Assembly: GCA_033557465.1 (NCBI GenBank)
Contig: CM066033.1
Span: 388,065,289-388,129,288 of the forward strand
From: Ichthyophis bannanicus
Taxonomy: Eukaryota; Chordata; Amphibia; Gymnophiona; Ichthyophiidae
DNA length: 64,000 nt
Reading direction: 5' to 3'
Below, piece by piece: positions 21,004 to 30,625 of this stretch (positions within the stretch are counted from its first letter, which is position 1; every line of letters begins with the position of its first letter). The translations under genes and the position numbers were made by a program. A model generated the notes under the pieces. The model was not told the DNA's origin and searched no databases. It worked only from the letters and a program-made list of their open reading frames with translations.

Positions 21004-23871
21004 TTAAGTATGGAACAGGTGTTTGAGGACAACCTGACCAAACAAGGCATCCCGGCGGGAGTCCTTGTCCAAGCAGTAACGGGCTGTGAAGGTATGAACC
21101 GAGGCCCAAGTGGCTGCTCGACAGATCTGATCTATGGACACAGAGTGAAGATGAGCCATAGAAGTGGCCATGGCTCTCACATTGTGAGCTGTGACATGGC
21201 CCTCCAGAGAAATGTTCTTACTCTGGTAAGCAAAAGAAATACACTGAGCGATCCAATTGGAAAGTGTACGCTTGGTGACTGGAAGTCCCAAATGAGAAGG
21301 ATCAAAAGCCACGAAAAGTTGGGAAGACTTTCGATGTGGTTGAGTCCTGTTGAGGTAAAAGGCAAGAGCTCTTTTACAATCCAGAGTATGAAGGTTCCTC
21401 TCTGCACTGGATGCATGAGGAGCCGGGAAAAAGACAGGTAGATATACCTCTTGATTAAGATGAAAAGGCGAGACCACTTTGGGCATAAAGTGGGGATTCG
21501 TCCTAAGGACCACCTTATCATGATGAAACCTAGTATAAGGTGGATGAGCCACTAAAGCCTGCAGTTCACTGATGCGGCGAGCTGAAGTGACTGCAATAAG
21601 GAAAACAACCTTCCAGGAAAGAAATTTGGAGGTAGAGTCCAAAGGCTCAAAAGGTGGCTTCATAAGCTGACCTAGAACTAGGTTCAAATCCCATGCTACC
21701 GGAGGAGGTCGGATGGGAGGTTTAGTTAGAGTCAGGCCTCTCATGAAACGTGCAAGAGGATGAGAGGAGACAGGTTGTCCATTTATAGGTTTTAAGGATG
21801 CTGCAATAGCACTCAAATGGACCCTTACTGAATTCGTCTTAAGGCCTGCATTTGAAAGATGCAGGAGATAGTCCAAGAGGGAATTCAAAGGAAGTGCTAG
21901 AGGGTCAAGACCCTGCTGAGCACACCAAATGGAAAAACGTTTCCATTTGAAAGCATAAGAACGCCTCGTGGAAGGTTTCCTAGAGGCATGAAGGATATCT
22001 GTCACAGGTTGAGAAAGATTAAAGTCTTGAAGACTTAGGCCTTCAGTAACCAAGCTCTGAGATGTAGGGATTTGGGGTTTGGGTGCCACAAAGTCCCCTC
22101 CTCCTGAGACAGAAGGTCTGGCGCAGCTCCCAGGTCCAGGGAGGATCCCTGGGAGAGATGCAGAAGTAGAGGGAACCACACCTGGCGTGGCCAGCGGGGA
22201 GCTATGAGGATCATAGTCCCGTGATCCCTCTGGAGCTTGAACAGAGTCTTGGATATTAGAGGAATGGGTGGAAAGGCATAGAGGAATTCCTGACCCCAAT
22301 GCAGGAGGAAGGCATCGTGGGCCTGAGCTCCCTGACACTGAGTTCTGGAACAGAAACGGGGAAGTTTGGCATTCCACGGACTTGCAAAGAGGTCTATGTC
22401 CGGGGTCCCCCATTCCTGAAAGATTCTGCGTATCTGGTCCATATGTAGGGACCATTCGTGTGGAAGCAGAACTCGACTGAGTCTGTCTGCACGAGAGTTT
22501 TGAACTCCTGGAAGATACACTGCAAGAAGGTGAATTTGATGCTCTCTGGCGAAGGCCCATAATCTGAGAGCTTCGTTGCAAAGCGACAGAGAGCCTATCC
22601 CTCCTTGTTTGTTTATATAGAACATGGCTACCTGATTGTCTGTCTGAACTAGGACAGTCAGGTTGACAAGGAGGGTATAGAAGACCTTGAGGGCAAGGTA
22701 AATTGCTCGCAGTTCCAGGAGGTTGATATGAAGGGTGGCCTCCTGTGGAGACCAAGTGCCCTGAGTGGAGAGGTTCTGAAGATGAGCTCCCCACCCTGTC
22801 TGGGAGGCATCTGTTGTGAGGGTTGCTTGGGGCAACAAAGGTTGGAAGGGGGCCCCCAACAACAGATTCTTGGTGGATGTCCACCATTGGAGGGACCAAA
22901 ATAGACGGCTTGAGGTGAGTATTTGGTCGGAGAGCGCTCCAGATGCTTGAGTCCACTGGGTGGCCAAGGTCCATTGAGCTGCTCTCATATGCAGACGAGC
23001 GTAGGGCACCACATGTACCGTGGAGGCCATGTGGCCCAGAAGTCGCAGCATTTCCCGGGCTGTCAAATGACTGCTGGACTGAGCTTGGGAGGCCAAACTC
23101 AGCAGGCATTGGGCCCTGACCTGAGGCAGGTAGGCCCTTGCAGTGATGGTGTCTAACTGGGCCCCTATGAACTCGAGAGACTGAGTAGGGATTAGTTGAG
23201 ACTTGGGAAGGTTTACTACCAGTCCTAGATACTGCAGAAGACGCCTTGTGCGGTCCAGGGAAAATTGGGCCTGGGACTGAGAGGGAGCTCGGATGAGCCA
23301 GTCGTCCAGGTATGGGAATATGAAAATTCCCAGGCCTCTTAGAAAGGCAGCTACGACTGCCATGCATTTGGTGAACACTCTTGGAGCAGAGACTAGACCG
23401 AAGGGGAGTACTCTGTACTGGAAATGTTTTCCCTGAAACAGAAATCAAAGGTATTTTCTGTGGGATGGGTGGATGAGTATGTGTGTATACGCATCCTTTA
23501 GGTCTAGAGAACAAAGCCAATCCTGACTCTGAAGGTATGGAAGGAGAATGCCCAGAGAAAGCATTTTGAATTTCTCCTTGAAAAGAAATTTGTTCAATTC
23601 TCTCAGATCCAGAATTGGTCTGAAGCCCTCTGTCTTCTTTGGTATTAGAAAATAAGGGGAGTAGAATCCCGTCCCCTGTTGAAGAAGAGGGACCTCCTCT
23701 ATTGCCCCCTGGGCAAGGAGGGAGGAGACTTCCTGACCCAAGAGGGCCAGGAGAGATGGGGGAGAATTGAACTGCCTCACCATAGTATAAGGAGGAAGGT
23801 CGGAAAAATGGAGTTTGTAACCCTCTCTGATGATAGAAAGGGTCCATTGCTCTGATGTAATTTGCTCCCAT
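21004..23871 (-). CDS. DIRS-A' tyrosine recombinase, 955-codon open frame
   Basis: The C-terminal ~330 codons (21004-22010) are a complete tyrosine recombinase: core-binding domain with RRSYAFKWKRFSIWC and LKTNSVRVHLSAIAAS, first Arg in TSARRISELQALV, HxxR in AHNVRAMATSMAH, Tyr in ARYCLDKDSRRDALFGQ, ending VVLKHLFHT. No lesion is seen in this domain. Upstream, about 600 codons overlap the RT/RNase H frame without a recognisable domain but without a stop; they are rich in Ser and Pro. The true start is unknown, and it may be made by frameshift, reinitiation or a separate transcript. It would integrate the circular DNA copy. Confidence 0.8.
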   Translation of the reverse strand: MGANYIRAMDPFYHQRGLQTPFFRPSSLYYGEAVQFSPISPGPLGSGSLLPPCPGGNRGGPSSSTGDGILLPLFSNTKEDRGLQTNSGSERIEQISFQGEIQNAFSGHSPSIPSESGLALFSRPKGCVYTHTHPPIPQKIPLISVSGKTFPVQSTPLRSSLCSKSVHQMHGSRSCLSKRPGNFHIPIPGRLAHPSSLSVPGPIFPGPHKASSAVSRTGSKPSQVSTNPYSVSRVHRGPVRHHHCKGLPASGQGPMPAEFGLPSSVQQSFDSPGNAATSGPHGLHGTCGALRSSAYESSSMDLGHPVDSSIWSALRPNTHLKPSILVPPMVDIHQESVVGGPLPTFVAPSNPHNRCLPDRVGSSSSEPLHSGHLVSTGGHPSYQPPGTASNLPCPQGLLYPPCQPDCPSSDRQSGSHVLYKQTRRDRLSVALQRSSQIMGLRQRASNSPSCSVSSRSSKLSCRQTQSSSASTRMVPTYGPDTQNLSGMGDPGHRPLCKSVECQTSPFLFQNSVSGSSGPRCLPPALGSGIPLCLSTHSSNIQDSVQAPEGSRDYDPHSSPLATPGVVPSTSASLPGILPGPGSCARPSVSGGGDFVAPKPQIPTSQSLVTEGLSLQDFNLSQPVTDILHASRKPSTRRSYAFKWKRFSIWCAQQGLDPLALPLNSLLDYLLHLSNAGLKTNSVRVHLSAIAASLKPINGQPVSSHPLARFMRGLTLTKPPIRPPPVAWDLNLVLGQLMKPPFEPLDSTSKFLSWKVVFLIAVTSARRISELQALVAHPPYTRFHHDKVVLRTNPHFMPKVVSPFHLNQEVYLPVFFPAPHASSAERNLHTLDCKRALAFYLNRTQPHRKSSQLFVAFDPSHLGLPVTKRTLSNWIAQCISFAYQSKNISLEGHVTAHNVRAMATSMAHLHSVSIDQICRAATWASVHTFTARYCLDKDSRRDALFGQVVLKHLFHT

Positions 23872-24050
23872 CTGGGAGCAAAGTGAGCTAACCTTCCGGG
23901 TATGGTGAGGGGCTCTGGTTGTTCTAGAGCCAGAAAAGTTAAGTTCTCTAGGGGCAAGTCAAAACCCCTGAGGGGGTGGAGCCTGCTGAGGCGTAGCAGA
24001 CGCCGCAGGCTTTGACCTTGCCTGTTTAGGTTGCTGACGTTTAGCAGCAA
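22035..24050 (-). pseudogene. DIRS-A' reverse transcriptase and RNase H, one nonsense codon
   Basis: RT fingers from about 23900 (TSEQWTLSIIREGYKLHF, GFYSPYFLIPKKTEGF, ILDLRELNKFLFKEKFKM), palm (SLDLKDAYTHI), then a TGA near 23443-23445 in HRKYL-x-FLFQGKHF where DIRS-A relatives have a sense codon. The same frame resumes with RVLPFGLVSAPRVFTKC and the catalytic box IFPYLDDWLIRAP. RNase H: TLTTDASQTGWGAHLQ, NLLELRAIYLALK, VQTDNQVAMFYINKQGG, SRADRLSR. It ends LHLRAWLLKA at 22035. The start near 24050 overlaps the gag end by about 90 nt in another frame. Confidence 0.87.
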
Positions 24051-25790
24051 AACGAGGCTGAGAGGATTGTTGGCCAGTATTTGTGGAAAATCTGGACTTC
24101 TTGTAATAAGGCCTCTTAAAAGATTTCTTCTTGGCAGGAGTGGAGGTAGACTTAGAAAGTCTATCTAAGGTGGCATTTTCTGTGTCCATTTGAGTGGCCT
24201 TAATTTGCCACTCCTCACCTGTACAGGGCAGATTTCGTAAGCCATCTAGGACCCAAGGTTCTAGATCAGAAGCCTGGAGCCAAGCAAGACGTCGGGCTGC
24301 TATAGCAATGCCCGAAGCCCTACCAGCACCCTCAAAGGAATCAAAAGCTGCCCTGTTGGAGAACTTTGAAATATCCAAAAGGTGTTTCACTAAGGAAATG
24401 AACTGCTCCCTCTTATCCTCAGGGATAAAGGGGGCAAAATGCCGAACTTTTAGAGCGATTTCACTGAGAAACATGCCCATGTAAAGACTATAGGAATTAA
24501 TCCTGGCTATAAGCATAGTAGCCTGCAAAAATTTTCCTGCCAAAAGAGTCTAGAGTCTTACATTCTCGCCCTGGAGGAGTAGAAGAGTGCCTTTTGGTAC
24601 TCTTTATCTTCTTCATTGCAGACTTCACCACAATAGAATGGTGAGGCAACTGAGTTTTTTGGAAACCAGGAGAAGGGGGGACACGGTACATGGTGTCCAA
24701 CCTGCGAGAAGAAGGAGACAATGTTAGAGGAGCCTCCCATAAGTCCATCAAGTGTTCTTGAAGGATTTCATGGATAGGCAGGGTAACTGCCTCTTTAGGA
24801 GACTTAGAGTATCCTAAAACATCCAGTTTCTTTGATCTGGGTTCCTTTTCAGAGGATGAAGCAATAGAAAGACCTTTAGTCATTTCTATGATGAAGTCCT
24901 GAAAGGACAAATCCTCTGGTGGAGACATTCTCCTTTTAGGAGAAGGCGGCTCCTCAGGAAGATCAAGGGAGAACTCATCAGAATCAGAGGAGTTAAAATC
25001 CTCTGAAGAAGCAGAGTATCCTCTATGTGCTTCCAACGCACGATACGCATACCGTTCGGTATCGACATCGGGCGTACCGGGTATGGGATCGGTACCGGGC
25101 AAAAGCCCGGATCCGGCATGCGGAACCGATCTGCGTTTGGAAGACGATGGCCTCGGTTCCGGTATGGAAGCCATTACCGGAACCGGACCCAGTACCGCTG
25201 GCTGCGGTACCGAGGGCGTAGCAGCATTAATAAAAGCCAGAATGGCCTGCTGCATGACTTGGACAGTATTGCCCATAGACGCCACTGCTGCCTGGATATC
25301 GGTACCGGTATGGGCCGGTACCCCAGAGCAGTACAACAGGTGATCTGTCGAGGCCGCGCCATCGATGTCAACCTGTGACCCCATGATTGCTTTGGAGGCC
25401 GGAGCCTCCCGCCGGGGTTTTTTGGCCTGGGCAGAATCCTCGAACTCAGAATTGAGAGCCTCTCAATCTTTAGAAAGATTTGCTTTTAGAGGATTTGCCC
25501 ACTGGAGTTTTGGTTACCTGAGATCCATCCGGAGAGGAAGACCTGGATGACTGTGATGCTTCTGAAGGAAACAGCACATGGAACTTGTTGGCCCGGTTCT
25601 GCAATCCACGTTTCGACATCTGGGAGCAGGATGGGCAGTCCGGTATGGAATGGTCAGGTCCTAAACATTTAAGACACCATTCATGGGTGTCTGTAAGAGG
25701 AATGACAGCACTGCACTTGGTACACTTTTTAAAACCAGGAACTGGCTTCTCTATGAGGAGAATTTGTGTAGGCCTGAAGGCCTAACAAAG
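23959..25790 (-). pseudogene. DIRS-A' gag-like ORF1, frameshifted
   Basis: A zinc-finger-like N-terminus lies at about 25600-25760: KKCTKC, HEWCLKCLGPDH and DCPSC, on the same plan as DIRS-A1 (29695-29922). The region between it and the open frame at 25384 has stops. The main frame 24497-25384 (295 codons) has a Gly-Thr-Pro-rich stretch coded by repeated GGTACCG-like motifs, an acidic block (EDFNSSDSDEFSLDLPEEPP) and the core SFQDFIIEMTKGLSIA. After a frameshift near 24540 the frame 23959-24543 continues with SYSLYMGMFLSEIALK, a basic Lys-rich tail and PQQAPPPQGF. It probably packages element RNA. Confidence 0.75.
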
Positions 25791-25977
25791 TAGCAAGCTG
25801 TGCTGAAGAAAAGAAAAATATATATATATTTTTTTTTTCAAAAGAAAGAAAGGGAGACCGGCAGTACCGGTTTCAGAATGGGGAAGGCAGGTACGCGGTC
25901 TAAAGAAAACAATAAAATTAACAATTTCTTCAGCGGTGACAGGAACACGACCTGCTGGCTCCGCGGAAAAAAAGAAA

Positions 25978-26137
25978 CTGACGAGAGCGGGTCAGGAAGG
26001 CGGGAAGGCAGCGCGCATGTGCAGTGGGAGGCCCCAAAAGCTTTTAATCTGAAAAGCTGGGGAGCTTTCCCGCGCGGGCTCCGTCGGTACCGACGTACCC
26101 ATATGTGATGACTTATTCCTGCTTGTTCCTGGAGATA
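25978..26137 (-). repeat. DIRS-A' right inverted terminal repeat (element 5' end)
   Basis: CTGACGAGAGCGGGTCAGGA through CCTGGAGATA. It mirrors the left repeat and holds the palindrome CGTCGGTACCGACG at 26082-26095. It precedes ORF1 and so should carry the promoter. Confidence 0.9.
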
Positions 26138-27633
26138 CTGCTTTGAGATGCATGCCGTGCCGGACTGCAAAGGAGCACAGGTCCAGAGTTTCCTGACACA
26201 GAATGTGGGACCCCGTTCCTCCCTGCTTGTTCACATAGAACATCGCCACTTGGTTGTCTGTTTGTATTAAGACAGGTTGATGAGCCAAAGTTTGAGAAAA
26301 GGCTCAGAGCTAGGCGAATGGCGCGAAGTTCCAGGAAATTGATCTGCTGTGTGCTCTCTTGTGGAGACCACACTCCTTGAGTGCAAAGTTCCTGGCAATG
26401 GGCTCCCCAGCCCAGCAAAGATGCATCTGTAGTCAGGATTCTCGTGGGTAGAGGAGCCTGAAAAACCACTCCTGCCTTCAAGTTGCTTAGTTGAAGCCAC
26501 CAGGCCAAAGACGGCACCAGTCTTTTGGACACCTTGACTCTGTCTCGGAGTCTGCCTGAGGTCTGTGTCCACTGGTCCCCGAGGCACCCTTGAGCTGTTC
26601 GCATGTGGAGGCAGGCATTCGGTGTCACATGTACCGTGGGGGCCATGTGCTCGAGGAGTCGCAGGAAGTGCCTTGCTGATATTTGGGACCTGCGACTCAC
26701 TTGACGTGCAAGGGCTAGGAGTCTTTGTGCCCTGTCTGCTGGCAGGTAAGTCCTTGCCTGAAGGGTATCTAGGCTTGCCCCAATGAACTCTAGTCTTTGA
26801 GTGGGGACTAGAGTAGATTTGGGGTAATTGATTACAAATCCTAGATGTTGAAGCACCTGAATGGTGTGAGATCTGACCTGTTGAACCTCCAGAGCTGATG
26901 CGGCTCTGATGAGCCAGTCATCTAGGTAGGGGAAGACAAATACTCCTTGAATTCTGAGGAAGGCGGCCACCACTGCCAGGCACTTTGTGAATACTCTAGG
27001 AGTGGAGGCCAGGTCAAAGGGAAACACCCTGTACTGATAGCGATTTCCTCCCACCACAAAGCATAGATATTGTCTGTGGTCTGGATGACTTAGGATGCGT
27101 GTATATGCATCCTTTAGGTCTAAGGAGCATAGCCAGTCTCCCTGGCGGAGGTAAGGCAGCAATATTCCAAGGAAGAGCATTTTGAATTTTTCCCTCACTA
27201 GGAATTTGTTTAAGTTGCGCAGGTCGAGGATGGGTCTTAGACCTCCTGTATGTTTTGGTATCAGGAAGTACCTTTAGTAAAAGCCCTTGCCCTGCAGGTG
27301 GTGGGGCACCGGTTCTACTGCCTGATCCTCGAGAAGACCTGCTAACTCCTTCAAAAGAAGGTCCCTGTGAAGAGGAGGCCTGAGAGGCTCCCCTGGAAAG
27401 CAAGGGTGAGGTAACTGGGTCAAATGTAGCAGATAGCCCTTTTGGATTATCTGAAGAACCCAGGTGTCTGTGGTGATGGCCGGCCACCTGTGGGCATACA
27501 GGGCAAGCCTTCCCCCTGTGCACTGCCTTACTCCTTTGGTGAGAGGGGCTATGCCTTGAGAGTCAAAGACCACTCCCAGGCTGAGCCGGAGCCTGTGCTT
27601 GGGGTTTGGGGGCTTTCTGCTTATGCAGGCCAT
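26138..27633 (-). pseudogene. DIRS-A1 reverse transcriptase and RNase H, 5' portion
   Basis: RT fingers at 27274-27633 (TDTWVLQIIQKGYLLHL), with the following part in another frame. Palm at 26113-27198: CSLDLKDAYTRILSHPDH, FDLASTPRVFTKCLAVVAAF, catalytic VFPYLDDWLIRAA. RNase H: ILTTDASLLGWGAHCQ and NFLELRAIRLALSLF, then a frameshift near 26290 and a TDNQVAMFYVNKQGG box in frame near 26250. The coding sequence is cut by the DIRS-A' insertion at 26137. Multiple frameshifts make it non-functional. Confidence 0.83.
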
Positions 27634-27823
27634 GCCCCAGTCCCTTGCTAGCCGGGGAGGCCTGAAATGGGGGAGTAGCTGCAGTAAGCAGTACCCTTCT
27701 TCGGGAAAAAGGTCTTCTTATCTGAGCCCTTCTTTTTGGAAGGGGCAGAAGTCTTCTTCGAGAGCCTTGTCCTGGTCATGTACTTGGACTCAATCTCAGC
27801 AGCCTTCTAGGTCATGGGTTTGC

Positions 27824-29922
27824 CTAAGAGGTTTTCACCATGGCAGGGGACATCGACCAACTTGCCGGTACCCATTGCTCAAGGTCTGTCGACTGTAGCC
27901 ATGCCTGGTGGCGTGCACCGATGCCAGCTGCAACTACTCGGGCCAACGCCTCGAAGCCGTCATAGGCTGCTCGAGTCATGAACTTTGAGAACTCACGGAC
28001 TCCAGTGGACAGGGGCTTAAAGTGCTGCAAAGGTTCTTTGGAGAGACCAGCCGAGAACCCGGCAATCTCCTTTGCCAGGTCTTGCAGGTACATGCCCATG
28101 TACAGCTGGTATGCCTGGATCCGGCATGTCAGCATAGAACCCTGATAGCACTTTCTGCCGAGGGCGTCCAAGTTGCGGGCCTCCCTGCAAAGGAGGCATC
28201 GAGGAGTGCGTCTTCTGGCTCTTGAGCCGGCGCATGGCCGATTCCACAACCATGGAGTTGTGCAGCAGTTGTGCTTTCTGGAATCAAGGACTCTTGCGGA
28301 CTCGATATATGCCTGCTGATCACCGGCATTGGCATTGGTGTCTCCCACATGCGGAGCATTAGCCGTTCCAGGATCAGAGGCACCGGTACAGTAAGGGCTT
28401 CCCGAGGGGAAAGGTCATACTAGAGGATCTTGAGCTCCTTGGCTTGAGGCTCCTCCTCAGCCTCTGCAGGGAATGCCAAAGCCTTTGATATGTCCCTTAC
28501 GAAGTCCAAGAACAGAGTGCCCTCCGGGGGGTGGACCTTCTCTGAGGTTCGGACACTGGGGAATCAGATGTGACGTCTCTGGTCCAGCAGGTGTCCGGGG
28601 ACTCTTCCTCCTCCATCTCCCAGCCCAATGCCTCTGAAGAGGAATCGAATGGCTCCGGCCCCGATGCCGGTGGAATTGGCATTGACAACATTGGTCCCGA
28701 ATGGGAGGTCGAGGGAGACCTCAGCCAAGGATAGACTCGAGAGCGCATGGTCTTGAGGATCGGCTTGGCCTCTGGGGCCAACTTGGACATCAGGGGCTTG
28801 GTGGTCAGGGCAGAAGGAGCGGTTAGACCGGCTATCAGTGCCCGTTGCTGCTCCATGAAGGCACTCTAATCAAAAAGGTCATCAGTAAACAAAATAACCA
28901 AACTACCCCTTTCTTTTTTTGTCGGGACCAACAGACCAGGGTTAGAGAGAACAAAACTCTCTACTCAGTGTCTGAAGAACCCATTTATTTAAGTAAAAAT
29001 AGTGTATAAACACCTATACCCTAAAAGTGAGGTAGTGTAAAAACACTTATCTTAGTCCGTGGCGAAAAGGTACACTCCATAATTATAACGTTGGGTTAGT
29101 TGCTGCACGACATCCATGTTTCAGGACCCCAAAGGGACCCTGCTTCAAGTGTACTCCCACTGAACATCAAGAGTGATCACCAGAAGAGAACGCTGAACAC
29201 TAATGGTTCTCTTATGTAGCTGAAACGGTTACCGATTGACTGCTGAAATGACATGCAAACATGAAGGAAGACATGCTGCGCTCCAAGGCCACCATTCTGA
29301 GACCGAGCTCAGAAGGCTCCACAGCTCCTGGGTCGGGTCCCGATGCCATCGGACCAGACACCGGTTCTCCCGGAGGAGAGTCCTCAACGAGGACAGTGGT
29401 TACCTGTCTTGGCTGCTCTGGATCCCTTCGAGGAAGTTTTGCTGGGCGCTTCAACTCCAAGGATCCGAGCTGGCGGTTGGGGCTCCGTGACTGGTCCCGT
29501 GAGGAACTATGCTGTTTGGAACCGTCCAGTGATGCCGCCTTTAAGGATTTCTTCTCCTCCGATGTTCCCGTGAGGGAGACCCCATTTCTGAGGAGACCAA
29601 ACGCTGCTTAGGCTCAGACAGTTCGCAAGACGGTTGAGGCCTTAGACGAGATCCAAGCCTGGGAGGGTACGGACTCAGGAAAAATCCTATCATGCTACTG
29701 CTGGTGGCTTCTCAGGGCCTTCAAGGACATTTTCCTACATGGGCCACAAACCTTCAGGTCGTGATCGGGCCTGAGGCATCGGAGACAGCAGTCATGTGTA
29801 TCGGTGAGGGACATTAACTTTGTACACTGACCACATTTTTTAAACCCGCTGGCAGCCATCGGGGGAAAAAGGGCCCCTGCGAGGTCAAAGAACCGGGTTG
29901 CCAGTGAAAAAGAAAAAAGCAT
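27824..29922 (-). pseudogene. DIRS-A1 gag-like ORF1, broken
   Basis: N-terminus at 29695-29922: MAASGFKKCGQCTKLMSL, THDCCLRCLRPDHDLK, VCGPCRK, a C-x2-C / C-x2-C / C-x2-C pattern. Ser/Pro and acidic segments follow at 29212-29460 and 28497-28856, then the conserved C-terminal core at 27824-28348 (IQAYQLYMGMYLQDLAKEI, ARVVAAGIGARHQAWLQSTD). It is interrupted at 28862-29259 by a Penelope 3' fragment, and stops and frameshifts occur throughout. DIRS-A2 (42762-46349) is homologous segment by segment. Confidence 0.75.
28862..29259. mobile_element. Penelope-like 3' fragment inserted in DIRS-A1 gag
   Basis: A roughly 398-bp insert flanked by CATGAAGG on both sides (28854-28861 and 29260-29267). DIRS-A2 lacks it at the homologous place near 45779. 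The interior has no ORF but includes CATGTTTCAGGACCCCAAAG and GACCCTGCTTCAAGTG, which resemble the 3' non-coding region of Penelope-like elements (read on the minus strand, a GCAGGGTCC / CCTGAAACATGG arrangement). The insertion and duplication are clear; the family assignment is tentative. Confidence 0.6.
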
Positions 29923-30104
29923 GAACGCTAGTCACGAAGGACAAAAACCGAAAAATATTAGCCGACCTCGATAACAGTGTACCGAGCTGAAGGCAGGAAG
30001 GGAAACCGATGTCCAACCGGCAAAAAACGAAAAGTTAATTTCTAACTTTAACACACTTTTTTCTCGGGGGACTATAGGAAAACATCCATTGGGCTCCGTG
30101 GAAA

Positions 30105-30273
30105 AAAGGAGACTGAGCAAGATGGCACCCTTGGGCGAGAAGGGGACTGCGCATGCATGATGCAATTCCCAAAGGCTTTCTTAGAAAGCTGGGGATTTGT
30201 TCCGCACAAGGGCTCAGTGGGTGCCGACATCACCCATATGAGAGGACTGACTTCCTGCTTGTTCCCGGAGAAA
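30105..30273 (-). repeat. DIRS-A1 right inverted terminal repeat (element 5' end)
   Basis: GACTGAGCAAGATGGCACCC to CCCGGAGAAA, the inverted counterpart of 18521-18720. The palindrome seen in other DIRS-A repeats is decayed here (GTGGGTGCCGACATCAC). Confidence 0.85.
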
Positions 30274-30625
30274 TACTTTTTCACTGAAAGGGTGGTGGAT
30301 GCTTGGAATGCCCTCTCAATTGAAGTGGTGGGGGCAAATACTGTGACAGAATTCAAAATGGCATGGGACAGACAGTGGATCAATAGAAACAGGATAAAAA
30401 AAAAAAAAAAAAGCAAAACAAACAAAAAAACCCACTTAACCGTCTCTGATATCTCAACAAGTAAAGGTGACCCGCACGGAGCGGCGGGTACACCCCTAAA
30501 CAAAAGACATGAAGAGGGGTGACCTGCACAGAGCAGCAGGCGCACCTACTCTTGCCACCTTGCTGGGCAGACTAGATGGACCATGCTGGTCTTTATCTGC
30601 CGTCATATACTATGTTAGTTACCTC
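30274..30625 (+). mobile_element. CR1-B copy, 3' portion after DIRS-A1
   Basis: Continues the ORF2 C-terminus interrupted at 18520: FFTERVVDAWNALSIEVVG, then the 3' non-coding region with GGGCAGACTAGATGGACCAT and the terminal TACTATGTTAG. An A15 run occurs at about 30398. Same layout as 59280-59616. Confidence 0.85.

Larger units (their letters stand above)
20540..26137 (-). mobile_element. DIRS-A' retrotransposon, youngest DIRS in the window
   Basis: A 5598-bp element inserted in DIRS-A1. Left ITR 20540-20723, internal complementary region about 20815-20905, YR 21004-23871, RT/RNase H 22035-24050, gag 23959 to about 25790, right ITR 25978-26137. The flanking DIRS-A1 reads CCTGGCAGGTAAA left and CTGCTTTGAGATGCATGCCG right, with no obvious duplication. 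Few lesions: a gag frameshift near 24540, a TGA in RT near 23445 and decay in the gag N-terminal region. Non-functional but clearly more recent than its host element. Confidence 0.92.
18521..30273 (-). mobile_element. DIRS-A1 retrotransposon (host of nested DIRS-A')
   Basis: Inverted terminal repeats at 18521-18720 and 30105-30273, and an internal complementary region at about 18775-18885. Coding remnants run right to left: gag (29922-27824), RT/RNase H (27633-26138, continuing in 20475-20044) and recombinase (19944-19021). It is interrupted in the RNase H to YR part by DIRS-A' (20540-26137) and in gag by a Penelope 3' fragment (28862-29259). Without these it is about 5.8 kb. It interrupts a CR1-B and shows no target duplication beyond an ambiguous A. 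Confidence 0.88.

Noticed and set aside
24194..24484. 96-codon plus-strand frame opposite DIRS-A' gag
   Set aside because: Antisense shadow of gag without homology to any family.
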